This document shows, in pieces, positions 26,306 to 35,464 of a stretch of DNA of 64,000 bases. This DNA is from JAEUKH01 sp964447205 (GTDB taxonomy: Bacteria > Myxococcota_A > Polyangia > Polyangiales > Ga0077539). Below the pieces are notes generated by a model, which did no database searches, was not told the DNA's origin, and saw only the letters and a program-made list of their open reading frames with translations. A program made the translations under genes and the position numbers. The stretch covers positions 53,074 through 117,073 of the forward strand of contig CAYUSB010000026.1 of assembly GCA_964447205.1 (NCBI GenBank), read 5' to 3'. Each line of letters starts with the position of its first letter. Within the stretch, counting starts at the first letter, position 1.

Positions 26306-27167
26306 CGCACCACCGTTGTTCAGTCTGCGTAAAGAGTGCGGGGAGTCGAAGGTCGATGATGTTGCCGACTCCGCGAAACTGTACCCAGCCGCGTTGCGCG
26401 GCCTTTTGTACGAGCGTCAGGAGTTCATCGGACGAGACCGCGAGGAGCCGAGTCCAAGGGGTGTCGAGCAGCAGGCTGCCCCGTCGTCCTTCCATGGCGC
26501 CGAGAGCCAGGGCATAGGTTGCAGCCCCCACGGTGGTATGCGGACGGGCACGTACTTTGTGCTGAACCCCGGTCAGAAACCCTGCCTGCATCCAGGAGGA
26601 CGCGAGGTTGACGCCGATGGAGTGCCGCGTCTTCGGAGAGAACCGCTGGGACACGGTGGCTTCGAGCATCGCCGCGGTGACGGGATCGCCCTGCGGGGTG
26701 TCGAGCACGACCTCGACGGAGGCGCGCAGGAGCGGGTCGCGCGCCACGCCACACAACAGCGCGAGGAGCGGCTGGCCTTCGGTGTCCTGGTCCCAGAGGT
26801 CACGGAGGATGCGGTAGACGGGCAGGGAGGGGTCGAGACCGTAGAGGGCCTTGAGCTTACGGACCGTGTGTTCGCGTGTGGTGGCGGTGCGTTTGCCGAG
26901 GGCGTTGTCTTCCACGACGGCCCGGCGGAAGTCGGCCATCACGGCGTCAGGCTCGGTGACCGCGAGGAGCTGACGAAGCTCGGCGAGCATCAGGGTGCGG
27001 CTGGAGTGGGTCCCCCCCTCGTCGCGGAGTCCGAGGCGTGCCCGCAGGTTCTGGGATGCCGCCACATCGGGAGGAGGCGACGGGGATGGCGTCGGCGACG
27101 GCGTCGGGACGCGGCGTTGGGCGGTGTTTTTTGGCCGGGGTTGGGTTGGTGTGGTTGGAGTAAGCAT
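26289..27167 (-). CDS. brxA: BREX protein BrxA (DUF1819-like) with N-terminal extension
   Basis: 292 residues from ATG 27167; the open frame continues to 27473 but overlaps the divergent gene. The C-terminal ~230 residues match BrxA: RTLMLAELRQLL, the signature FRRAVVEDNALGKRTATTREH, a LKALYGLDPSLPVYRILRDLW segment and repeated helical regions. BrxA is a small DNA-binding, NusB-like fold protein at the head of BREX operons (family knowledge). The first 50 residues are a Thr/Pro-rich low-complexity tail (TPSPTPSPSPPP), uncommon for BrxA, possibly meaning the true start is inside. It is the first gene of brxABC, with the promoter likely in the ~200 bp before the divergent gene at 27367. Confidence 0.85.
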   Translation of the reverse strand: MLTPTTPTQPRPKNTAQRRVPTPSPTPSPSPPPDVAASQNLRARLGLRDEGGTHSSRTLMLAELRQLLAVTEPDAVMADFRRAVVEDNALGKRTATTREHTVRKLKALYGLDPSLPVYRILRDLWDQDTEGQPLLALLCGVARDPLLRASVEVVLDTPQGDPVTAAMLEATVSQRFSPKTRHSIGVNLASSWMQAGFLTGVQHKVRARPHTTVGAATYALALGAMEGRRGSLLLDTPWTRLLAVSSDELLTLVQKAAQRGWVQFRGVGNIIDLRLPALFTQTEQRWCDGQSD

Positions 27168-27366
27168 CGTCGCAGGGGTTGGCGACGCTACCCCAGCGAC
27201 AGGGTCTCTGGAAGCGTTCCCCGCGGCCCGCCCGTTGCTTTGGCCCCTTCTGTGCTCCCTCAAGTCACCGTGTCTCCCGGGGTATAGCCCTGTGCCGGAG
27301 TGTGCTACAAGCGCCGTCCCTGTGACCGCCGCGTCCTCCTCCACGGGCCCCGCCTCTGCGCCACCG

Positions 27367-28416
27367 ATGCCCCCGACCACGCCCCGTTCGTCGCCCCGGC
27401 GCTGGGTCCCGCGGCTGGTGGGCTCGCTCCTGCTGGCTCTGGCCTTCGGGTGGGTGATGCAACGCGGAGGCATCGCCGTGGTCCCCGGGTCGGCGGCCTT
27501 CGCCCATGTCCGCTGGTGGACCGTCCCCGTCTACCTCGCCTCCCTCGTGGTGGTGCACTGGTTTCGGGCCTGGCGCTGGGACTACCTCCTGCGGCCCATC
27601 GCCCGGGTCCCCACCTCCAAGATCATCGCCGTGGCCTGGGTGGGGTTCTTCGCCATCATGATCCTGCCCCTGCGGATGGGCGAGGTCGTGCGGCCGGTCC
27701 TCCTCAAACGCGACGGGTCCCTCTCGGGCTCCGCGGCCATGGGCACCATCGCGGCCGAACGGGTGCTCGACGGGCTCTTCGTGGCCCTCCTCCTCGCCGC
27801 CACCCTGACCTTCGTGCCGCGGTTGCCGCTGGAGGGGGTGATGTTTGCGGGGTTCCCGGTCGGCCGGGTGGTGCACCTTGGGTATCTGACCGTGGCCGTG
27901 TTTGCCGGGGCCCTGGTCACCCTCGGGGTGTTTCTCGCCGCCCGACGTCAGGCCGAGGCCATCACCCGGGCCATCGTGGGACTCGTGAGCCCGCGCCTCG
28001 CCGACCGCCTCGCCGGCATGGTGGGAGGGCTCGCCGACGGGCTCCGGGCCATCCCCGACCCCAAGCTCATGGGGCCCTTCCTCCTGCAGACCGGGGTGTA
28101 CTGGTCGGTCAACGCGCTGGGGATGTGGTTTCTCGGGTGGGGGTGCGGGCTGCCCATGACCCCGGGGCAGGGGTTCGCCGTGATGGGCGTCCTGGCCATG
28201 GGCATTCTGATGCCCGCGGGACCGGGCCTCTTCGGGGCCTTTCAGCTCAGCATCTTCCTGGCGTTGCGGATGTTCTTCCCCGACGCGATGGTCCACGCGC
28301 AGGGGGCGGCCTTCGTGTTCTTGATGTATGTCTGCCAGCTCGTGTTTACGACCGTGGCGGGCCTCGGGGCCCTGTGGCTCGGGCACATCGACCCGCGCGA
28401 GGCGCTTGACGAGTAA
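27367..28416 (+). CDS. UPF0104 / lysylphosphatidylglycerol-synthase-type membrane protein
   Basis: 349 residues from ATG 27367; a GTG at 27322 in frame would add 15 residues. About eight hydrophobic segments alternate with short charged loops (for example LVGSLLLALAFGWVM, IIAVAWVGFFAIMILPL). The motif RMGEVVRPVLLKRDG near residue 100 and ERVLDGLF are hallmarks of the flippase-like UPF0104 family (MprF flippase, AglD, glycosyl-carrier proteins). Expected in the inner membrane with a role in lipid or lipid-linked sugar transfer; substrate unknown. The stop codon lies directly before the run of N, so what follows it in the genome is not known. Confidence 0.8.
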   Translation: MPPTTPRSSPRRWVPRLVGSLLLALAFGWVMQRGGIAVVPGSAAFAHVRWWTVPVYLASLVVVHWFRAWRWDYLLRPIARVPTSKIIAVAWVGFFAIMILPLRMGEVVRPVLLKRDGSLSGSAAMGTIAAERVLDGLFVALLLAATLTFVPRLPLEGVMFAGFPVGRVVHLGYLTVAVFAGALVTLGVFLAARRQAEAITRAIVGLVSPRLADRLAGMVGGLADGLRAIPDPKLMGPFLLQTGVYWSVNALGMWFLGWGCGLPMTPGQGFAVMGVLAMGILMPAGPGLFGAFQLSIFLALRMFFPDAMVHAQGAAFVFLMYVCQLVFTTVAGLGALWLGHIDPREALDE

Positions 28417-28516
28417 NNNNNNNNNNNNNNNNNNNNNNNNNNNNNNNNNNNNNNNNNNNNNNNNNNNNNNNNNNNNNNNNNNNNNNNNNNNNNNNNNNNN
28501 NNNNNNNNNNNNNNNN
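28417..28516. other. Assembly gap (100 N)
   Basis: Exactly 100 consecutive N, a conventional scaffold-gap placeholder. The true distance and any genes within are unknown. The minus-strand gene that ends in it is truncated. Confidence 1.
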
Positions 28517-28878
28517 TGCTGCACCGACTCCTCCGAGGCCACCTCCGAGTCGCACGCGATCGAGGCCAGGGACAGGGTGTGGGCCACCGCGGCCACCGAC
28601 TCAAGCACCCCCCCGTCGCCCCCAGGGCCCTCCGAGCTCACCCCCTTCAGCGTGAGCAAGACCATCGAGGCGTGCCACAAGGCCCGGCGCGGCTGGAGCT
28701 TGCTGTGCAGCCCGAGCTCGACCGCGCTCATGGCCGCCCCCACCCGGAGCTTACGCTCCGTCCACTTGTTGCCCTCCTCGTCAAAGACCGCGTCGAGGGC
28801 CGTCTCCAGGATCCGCAGAATCTCGGGGATGGCCGCCGTCAACCGCTGTACCTCAGGCCGTGTCAACCGATCGCGCAT
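28517..28878 (-). CDS. Hypothetical protein, C-terminus lost in assembly gap
   Basis: Partial gene: about 120 N-terminal residues from ATG 28878 (MRDRLTRPEVQRLTAAIPEI) until the run of N. It is helical and cytoplasmic in appearance, with RILETALDAVFDEEGNKWTE and a GLHSKLQPRRALWHASMVLL stretch. Family not recognised. It diverges from the DUF3943-like gene at 28965, leaving 86 bp between them. Confidence 0.55.
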
Positions 28879-28964
28879 GCCCCGAAGGTAACACCCCTGT
28901 CGCCCGACGGCTCCCCGAAGATTGACATATTCTGTCCCCGGTCTCGTGGCACTGTAGGCCCACG

Positions 28965-29576
28965 ATGCGTGGTGTTGTGGCGGGGGCGGTGTGGCTCGGG
29001 ATGTGTCTGGCCGACCCGAGGGTCGGGGCCCAGGAGGCACCCCTGCGGCTGCGCGCGCCGGCGTCGTCGTGGTGGGTTCCGGTGGGGCACGGGGTGGGCC
29101 TCCTGGGGGTGCAGCGGGTGGGGGCCTCGTTGCTCTGGGGGCGGGCGTTTTCGTTCGCGGACGGGGCGGCGGTGGGGCGGCAGTTTGCGCGGGCGTACAC
29201 GGAGCCCCCGAAGTTTGACCCGGGCCGCAGGGTGTTTGAGTGGGACGGAGACTGGTGGGTCATCAACGTGGTGGGGCACGGGCTGATGGGGAGCGAGCTG
29301 TACCTCCGGGCCCGGCAGTGCGGCCACGGACCGTGGGCCTCCCTCGCGTTTACCGCCGTCGGGAGCGCGGCCTGGGAGTACCTCGTCGAGGCCTGGCACG
29401 TCCGTCCGAGCGCCCTCGACCTGGTGTGGACCCCCCTCGCGGGCATGGCCCTCGGCGAGCTGCGCAGGGCCGTGTGGCAATGGGTGGCCCACAGCCCCCG
29501 CGGTGCACGGATCCTCGTACGAACCCTCGTCGACCCCTTCGGCGAGCTCGAACGGGCCCTCGGCACGCGTTGCTGA
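28965..29576 (+). CDS. DUF3943-like exported protein
   Basis: 203 residues with an N-terminal hydrophobic segment (VVAGAVWLGMCLADPRVGA) that looks like a cleavable signal ending at GAQ. The middle contains INVVGHGLMGSELYLRARQC, SAAWEYLVEAW and RPSALDLVWTPLAGMALGEL; the pattern of WEY-x-VE, PSxxDL and TPxxG-x-xLGE is that of DUF3943 proteins, probably outer-membrane- or periplasm-associated. No function is known. The large helicase-protease gene begins 46 bp downstream on the same strand. Confidence 0.6.
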   Translation: MRGVVAGAVWLGMCLADPRVGAQEAPLRLRAPASSWWVPVGHGVGLLGVQRVGASLLWGRAFSFADGAAVGRQFARAYTEPPKFDPGRRVFEWDGDWWVINVVGHGLMGSELYLRARQCGHGPWASLAFTAVGSAAWEYLVEAWHVRPSALDLVWTPLAGMALGELRRAVWQWVAHSPRGARILVRTLVDPFGELERALGTRC

Positions 29577-29622
29577 TTGGGTCCGTGGACCACGGCCCTG
29601 GGGATATGCTCCGCGGATTGCC

Positions 29623-32600
29623 ATGGGTGACGCAGAGATGACGGTACCGTCGGGGGAAACCCGCGACGGGGTGGCGTTGGCGGTCGAGCGGGTTCGGGTC
29701 TCGCTGGAGCCGACCCTGGCCGCGGCCCTCCTGGCGCTGCCCCGGATGGCCGAGCTCGCCGCGCGGGTGGGGGAGGGCGACCCCGATCGGGTTCGGCGCG
29801 GGCTCCTGGCCCGGTCTCTGCGGCTGTCCGAGGCGATGGCCCCGGAGGTGTGGGCCGCGGCCGGAAGGGCCCGCGATGCCCTGGGGCTCGACGTGGCCCT
29901 GGAGGTGTACCAGTCGGCGGGCCGTGAAAACGCGGTGATTCATAGGGTTCGGGCCCCGGCCCTGGTGGAGATCCAGGGGCGGCTCCTGACCCTGCTCGAC
30001 GGGCCGTCCCTGGTGGCGGTGTTCGGGCACGAGCTCGGGCATTTTCTCGCCCATGGCCTGGAGGGGCCGGTGGGGGCCGCGGGGGCTCTGGCCTCGGCCG
30101 TGTTGGAGGCGGGGGAGGAGCCCGCGCGGCGTCTGGCCGCCCGCTTGAGCATGACCTGCGAGCTGACGGCCGATCGTTTCGGTCTGCTGGCCTGCCGCAG
30201 CCTCGACGCGGTCTTGCGCCTGGAGATGGCCTGCACCACGGGACTGCCCACCGAGGCCCTCACCTGGGACCCCAGGGCCTACCTCGCCCAATGCACCGAG
30301 CTCATGGAGGCCTGCCTCCGCGACGGCACCTACGCCCAGGGCATGTCCCACCCCGAGCACAACCTCCGGGCCTGGGCCGCCTGGCTCTTCTCCGAGTCCG
30401 ACGTGTACCGCTCCCTCACGGGCGACGGCCCCGGGACCCGTCCCCTCGCCGAGGTCGACGCCCTGATCGGCAAGGTCCTCGGAGGGGGGGACCTCGAAGG
30501 CCCTCAGGCCATGTGGGAGGCCCCGGCCGCGGAGCTGTTCGAAGGGGCCCTGGCCTGCTGCGTCCTGGTGGCCCTGGCCGATGGGGTCCTGGCCGATGCC
30601 GAGGTGGCCGCCCTGGAGGCCGCCTTTGGGGCGAAGGTCCCGGGGTGGCGCAGCCTGCTCGATCGCGACGCCGCCGCGGGGCGGCTGCAAGAGCTCGGGC
30701 CCTTGTTCACCGTGCGCACCCCGCACGCCCAGAGGGCCCTGTTCTCGCTCTTGATGCACACGGTCCTGGCCGACGGGGAGGTGCACGGGGCCGAGCTCGC
30801 CATGGTCGAGGCCATCGGCGAGGCCTTCGGCTGCGGACGCGAGTTTCACACCCTCCTGGAGGTGGCCCTGCGCTCCCTCGGGATCGCCTCGCCCGCTCGT
30901 GACCCCCTGCCTCCGCCCTTCGCCCCGCCCCCCGGCGAGGCTCGCGAGGGCCTGGAGGTCTTCTTGCGCGGAGCCGCCCGGCGCGGAGGGGCCACCGTCA
31001 CCCTGTCTCGCCTCCTGCGGATCCTCGGGCACGCGCAGCCCAACCCCGCCGTCCTGGGTGACATCCAGCGGGCCTTCGACCGGGTGGGCCTGCGCGGCCC
31101 CGACGACCTGAGCCTCGTCGACCCCGAGACGGCCTTCTTCCTGGCCCCGACGGCTCCGCCCTTCGAGGCTGACGGACGGGCTTCGGCGGTGTCCCTGCGA
31201 TCGTCCCTCGGGGCGGGGGCGGGGGCCGAGCGGGTGCGTCTGTCTCGGGCCCTCACCCGGCTCCGCGACGAGCTGGTCTCGGGCGACGGACGCAGCCCCT
31301 CGGTGCGGGTTCATCGCCCTCGGAACGGGCAGGTCTTTGACCTCGCCAGCCTCGATCGGGCCAGCGTGGGCCGAGGGGAGCGGGCCCTCGCGGCCGTGCG
31401 GGCCGGTCGTTCGGTGCGCCTCGTCGACCCCGCGGAGGCCGGGGCCCACGCCGGAGCCCGCGAGGTCGGGGTCGACCTCCTCGCCCTCGAACGCAACCAC
31501 CGGGCCCGGGCCGAAGAGACCGGGGCCCGCGACCTGGCCGTCGGGTATCCCGTCCTGACGGCCGTGGCCCGGGGTTACCTCGTGCGAGGCCCCCTCGTGC
31601 TCCACCCCGTCGACCTCGAGCGCGACGCCCGGGGGGCCCGGGGCTTCACGTTGCGCCCCGAGGACACGGCCCCCACGGTCAACCACGCCCTCCTGCGCCT
31701 CTTGTTTCACAAGCGGGGATACCAATACCCCGACAGCCTCGCGGCCCGGCTCGACGCCCTGTCCGCCGACCCCACCCAAGGGTCCGAGGCCGTGCTCCTG
31801 GCCCTCGGCGAGGTGGGGCTCACGGCCCGCCCGGCCACCCCGGGGCTGGTCCCCCTTGCCGACCGGGTGGAGGAGCTCGGGGGCTGGGCCGACGACCGGG
31901 CCGAGGTCGAGGAGTGCGCCCTCCTGGGGCTCTTTCCCCAGTCGTCGTCCGACCTCCTGCAGGACTACGACGGGCTCCTCGAAGACCTGTCCCGCCCCGA
32001 GGCCGACCCCGGGGCCCTCCTCGGATGCGCGGGGATGCTCCTGCCGGCCGACCTCCGGGCCGCCCTCGGGGTGACCGAGACCGTGGCCGACGAGACCGCG
32101 GCCGGGGAGGTCCGGCCGGTGATCCCCGCCGACCCGAGCCAGAAGGCCGCGATCGAGGCCGCCCGGACGGCCCGGGCCCTGGTGGTCGACGGCCCCCCGG
32201 GGACGGGCAAGAGCCAGGTGATCGTCAACCTCGTGGCCGACGCCCTCGGCCGCGGCCTCAAGGTGGCCGTGGTGTGCGAGAAGCGGGCGGCCCTCGACGT
32301 GGTCGTGCAACGGATGGACGGCCTCGGGTTTCGCCACGTCCTGGCCCTCGTCCACGACGTCCACGACGACCGCAAGGGCCTCTACCGGCAGCTCGCGGGC
32401 CGGCTCGAGTCGACCGTCCCCACGGCCTGGGATCCGCGCCCCGCGGACCAGACCGCGGCCTCCCTGGAGGCCACCCGGCGACGCCTCGGCGACGAGGACG
32501 CCGCCCTGGCCTGGCGCCTCGACGACGACGATCTCACCGTCGGCCAGCTTCATGCCCTCGCGGCGGGCCTGGAGGCCCCGGCCGTGCCGCCTCCAGGGGC

Positions 32601-35454
32601 ATTGGGGGCGGTGGCCGGGCGGGAGGTTCCGGGGCTCCTGGGCGCCCTGGAGGCCCTGCGGCCGTGGCGGTCGATGCTCGGCCCCCAGAGCCCCTGGCGC
32701 GACCCGACGGGGCAACACCCCCGGCCCTCGTTCGCGACGATGGACCCCACGGCCCTCGGGGCCTTCGCCGCGGCCCTGGAGGCGGCTCTGGGAGCCTCGC
32801 GGGCGGTCGATGCCGCGGTGGCCGCAGGCGGGCCCCACCCGGGGCAGTACGAAGACGCCCGGGGGGCCCTGGAGGCCGTCCTGGCCGCCCGGGGCGTACG
32901 CACGGCGGTCGGGGACTACGGGGCCGCGGCCCAACTCCTGGCCGCGGGGGAGGTCTCTTCTGCCCACCTCGACCGCGTGACCGAGGCGGCCCAGACCTGG
33001 GGCGAGGCCGAGGCGGCCCTCGTGCGGTTTCCGGCCCGGGTGACCCTGAGCCTCGACGGCGCGGGAGAGGCCGCCCTGGGGGTTCTTCTGCGGTGGGCGG
33101 GGAGCTTCTTGCGGTTCTTTGTCATCGGGTGGTGGATGGCCCGGGGGGCCCTGCGGGGCTCCCTCGCCACGGCCTGGCCCGAGTCGGCCGGGGAGCGGCT
33201 CTCCAAGGCCTTTCTCGAGTCCGTGCTCGCCCGGCTGCGGGCCTCGCGGGCGTGGGGGGCCCTCGATGGGGCGGTGGTTCCGTTGGGGCTCGGGCACGCG
33301 GTGGAAGGGGTGGCCGGTCGGGCGGGGCCGTGGCTCGTGTCGCTGGCCGCCCTGGCCCGTCAGGCCCGGTCGCTCTACGCCGCCCGTTCTGCCCTGGTCC
33401 GGGCCGGGGCCTGGCCCTCCGCGTGGACCCCCGAGGCCCTCGTGCTCTGGGAGGAGACCCTCGACGCCCGCCGGGCCGCCCTCGACGCCGAGGTCCACCG
33501 CCGGGCCTGCGTGTCGGCCCTCGGCCACTGGCTCCCCTGGGTGACTGCGTCCGACTCCACGGCTTCGCTCGCGGCCCTGCACGCCGCCTGGACCCGCGAC
33601 GCCGCGGCCCTCCCTGCGTACGACCGGGCCCTCGACCGGGCCCGGGCCGTCTACCCCGGGGCGGAGTCCCTGGCCGTGTCTCTTACGGCCGCCCTGCCCG
33701 ACAAGCCGACGGCCTGGCGCGAGGGGGCCTGCGCGTTGTGGGCCGCCGCCCGGATCGGGCGTTGGGCTGCCGGGCATCCTGCTGCGGCGGAGGCATTGCG
33801 ACAGGCCCGGGGCGACGACTCCGCCCGCCTCGGGGCCTCAGCCGGGGAGGCCATGCGCACCCTCGCGGCGATGGAGGCCCGGAGGGTTCTGGCTCGGCTC
33901 GACGAGCCCGCGGTCGTGCGCACCCAGAGCCCGGAGAAGGGGCGCCGGCGTACGGCCGACCAGGCCACCCGCGAGCAGATGCTCAAGGAGTGCCGCAAGC
34001 AGCGCAACGTGATGCCCCTGCGGACCCTGGCCCGGCAGTACGCCCGGGCGGGGCTCCTCGACCTCCTCCCGGTGTGGCTGGTGTCGCCCGAGACCCTGGC
34101 CGTCCTCTTCCCGCGCGAGCCCCTCTTCGACCTCGTGATCTTCGACGAGGCCTCGCAGTGCACGGTGGGGGCGGGGGTTCCGGCCCTCCTGCGTGGGCGT
34201 CGGGTGGTGGTGGCGGGGGACGAGCGGCAGATGCCTCCGACGAGCTTCTTCCGGGCCGTGTCCAACGACGACGAGGCCGAAGACGAGGCCGAGGCCGAAG
34301 CCCGCGACCTCCTCGACGCCGAGTCCCTCCTCGGCCTGGCCCAGGCCCGTGTGTCGCGGGCGGGCCTCCTCTGGCACTACCGCTGCCTGCACGAACCCCT
34401 CATCGCCTACTCCAACCACGCCCTCTACGAAGCCGGGCTGCGTACGATCCCCAGCGTGGCGTCGCCCGCGGCTCCTCCGGCCATCCGTTGGGAGGCCGTC
34501 GACGACGGGGTGTACGAGGCCGGGCGCAACGTCCCCGAGGCCCGCCGGGTGGTCTCGCTCCTCGCGGAGATGCTCGTGTCCCCCGAGGCCCCCACCCTGG
34601 GGGTGGTGACCTTCAACCTCCCGCAACGGCAGGCCGTCCTCGACGAGATCGACCGCCTCCGGGCCGACGACCCCGCCTTCGCCCAGGCCTGGGAGGTCGC
34701 GGCCGCCCACGACCGCCTCGACGCCCGCCCCTTCGTCAAAAACCTTGAAAACGTGCAGGGAGACGAGCGCGACGTGATCGTCTTCTCCCTCGGTCACGCC
34801 CCCCAGGCTCGGAAGGGGCGGGGAGGGGCCTCGGAGCGGTACGTCCCGGCCCGGTTTGGGCCGCTCGGGCAGCGGGGCGGCGAGCGCAGGCTCAACGTGG
34901 CCATCTCCCGGGCCCGCAAGGCCTGCGTGGTGGTGGCCTCCTTCGCCCCGTCGATGCTCTCCGTCGGCCGCAGCGCCCACCCGGGTCCGCGCCTCTTCAA
35001 GGGTTTCCTGGAGTACGCCTGGCACATCTCCGGGGGCCGCAACGCCCAGGCCGACCGGGTCCTCGACACCGTACGGGCCACGGGCCCTGCCGGGGCTCCC
35101 GCCCGCCCCGGGGCCACCCTGGAGGGCTACACCCCCCTGCGCGTGCAGGTGGCCCTCGCCCTGCAGCGCCTCGGGCTCGCGTACGAGCTCGACGTGGGCA
35201 CGAGCGACTTCAAGGTCCCCCTGGCGGTGCTCCGCCCCGACGACCCGACCCGCTACGCCGTGGCCGTCCTCTGCGACGAGGGCGAAACCAGGCTCGACCC
35301 CTTCGAGCGCCACGCCCATCACCCCGCCGTGCTCGCGGCCCGCGGGTGGCGGGTCGTGCGGGTGACGGCCAGCGCCTGGCGCCACGACCGCCCCGCCGAG
35401 ATCGCCCGGGTCCTGTCGGCGGTCCCAGGGTCTTCCCCGGGGGCCGCGTGCTAA
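29623..35454 (+). CDS. Giant fusion: M48-like metallopeptidase, TerB-like repeats, SF1 helicase, Vsr/MTES_1575-like nuclease
   Basis: 1943 residues from ATG 29623 (ATG 29638 also possible). N-terminal part: zinc site HELGH (136-140) with a downstream CELTADRFG (Glu about 180), the M48-type HExxH...E-x-x-x-D arrangement. About 305-420: two TerB-like acidic helical repeats (ALADGVLADAEVAALEAAF, VLADGEVHGAELAMVEAI). From about 850: Upf1/Dna2-type SF1 helicase with GPPGTGKSQ (857-865), DEASQ (about 1508), GDERQMPPT and LNVAISRARKA. The last ~110 residues (LRVQVALALQRLGLAYELDV, AVAVLCDEGE, GWRVVRVTASAW) resemble the MTES_1575/Vsr nuclease fold, though the usual metal-binding Asp of the first strand reads FKVPLAV. 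No signal peptide. A defence role is inferred. An asparaginase gene begins 10 bp downstream. Confidence 0.8.
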   Translation: MGDAEMTVPSGETRDGVALAVERVRVSLEPTLAAALLALPRMAELAARVGEGDPDRVRRGLLARSLRLSEAMAPEVWAAAGRARDALGLDVALEVYQSAGRENAVIHRVRAPALVEIQGRLLTLLDGPSLVAVFGHELGHFLAHGLEGPVGAAGALASAVLEAGEEPARRLAARLSMTCELTADRFGLLACRSLDAVLRLEMACTTGLPTEALTWDPRAYLAQCTELMEACLRDGTYAQGMSHPEHNLRAWAAWLFSESDVYRSLTGDGPGTRPLAEVDALIGKVLGGGDLEGPQAMWEAPAAELFEGALACCVLVALADGVLADAEVAALEAAFGAKVPGWRSLLDRDAAAGRLQELGPLFTVRTPHAQRALFSLLMHTVLADGEVHGAELAMVEAIGEAFGCGREFHTLLEVALRSLGIASPARDPLPPPFAPPPGEAREGLEVFLRGAARRGGATVTLSRLLRILGHAQPNPAVLGDIQRAFDRVGLRGPDDLSLVDPETAFFLAPTAPPFEADGRASAVSLRSSLGAGAGAERVRLSRALTRLRDELVSGDGRSPSVRVHRPRNGQVFDLASLDRASVGRGERALAAVRAGRSVRLVDPAEAGAHAGAREVGVDLLALERNHRARAEETGARDLAVGYPVLTAVARGYLVRGPLVLHPVDLERDARGARGFTLRPEDTAPTVNHALLRLLFHKRGYQYPDSLAARLDALSADPTQGSEAVLLALGEVGLTARPATPGLVPLADRVEELGGWADDRAEVEECALLGLFPQSSSDLLQDYDGLLEDLSRPEADPGALLGCAGMLLPADLRAALGVTETVADETAAGEVRPVIPADPSQKAAIEAARTARALVVDGPPGTGKSQVIVNLVADALGRGLKVAVVCEKRAALDVVVQRMDGLGFRHVLALVHDVHDDRKGLYRQLAGRLESTVPTAWDPRPADQTAASLEATRRRLGDEDAALAWRLDDDDLTVGQLHALAAGLEAPAVPPPGALGAVAGREVPGLLGALEALRPWRSMLGPQSPWRDPTGQHPRPSFATMDPTALGAFAAALEAALGASRAVDAAVAAGGPHPGQYEDARGALEAVLAARGVRTAVGDYGAAAQLLAAGEVSSAHLDRVTEAAQTWGEAEAALVRFPARVTLSLDGAGEAALGVLLRWAGSFLRFFVIGWWMARGALRGSLATAWPESAGERLSKAFLESVLARLRASRAWGALDGAVVPLGLGHAVEGVAGRAGPWLVSLAALARQARSLYAARSALVRAGAWPSAWTPEALVLWEETLDARRAALDAEVHRRACVSALGHWLPWVTASDSTASLAALHAAWTRDAAALPAYDRALDRARAVYPGAESLAVSLTAALPDKPTAWREGACALWAAARIGRWAAGHPAAAEALRQARGDDSARLGASAGEAMRTLAAMEARRVLARLDEPAVVRTQSPEKGRRRTADQATREQMLKECRKQRNVMPLRTLARQYARAGLLDLLPVWLVSPETLAVLFPREPLFDLVIFDEASQCTVGAGVPALLRGRRVVVAGDERQMPPTSFFRAVSNDDEAEDEAEAEARDLLDAESLLGLAQARVSRAGLLWHYRCLHEPLIAYSNHALYEAGLRTIPSVASPAAPPAIRWEAVDDGVYEAGRNVPEARRVVSLLAEMLVSPEAPTLGVVTFNLPQRQAVLDEIDRLRADDPAFAQAWEVAAAHDRLDARPFVKNLENVQGDERDVIVFSLGHAPQARKGRGGASERYVPARFGPLGQRGGERRLNVAISRARKACVVVASFAPSMLSVGRSAHPGPRLFKGFLEYAWHISGGRNAQADRVLDTVRATGPAGAPARPGATLEGYTPLRVQVALALQRLGLAYELDVGTSDFKVPLAVLRPDDPTRYAVAVLCDEGETRLDPFERHAHHPAVLAARGWRVVRVTASAWRHDRPAEIARVLSAVPGSSPGAAC

Positions 35455-35464
35455 ACCCCGTCCC

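Noticed and set aside
29350..33777. 1475-codon minus-strand open frame over the fusion gene
   Set aside because: A shadow frame with low-complexity Gly/Arg/Pro composition; the plus-strand frame has the conserved motifs.
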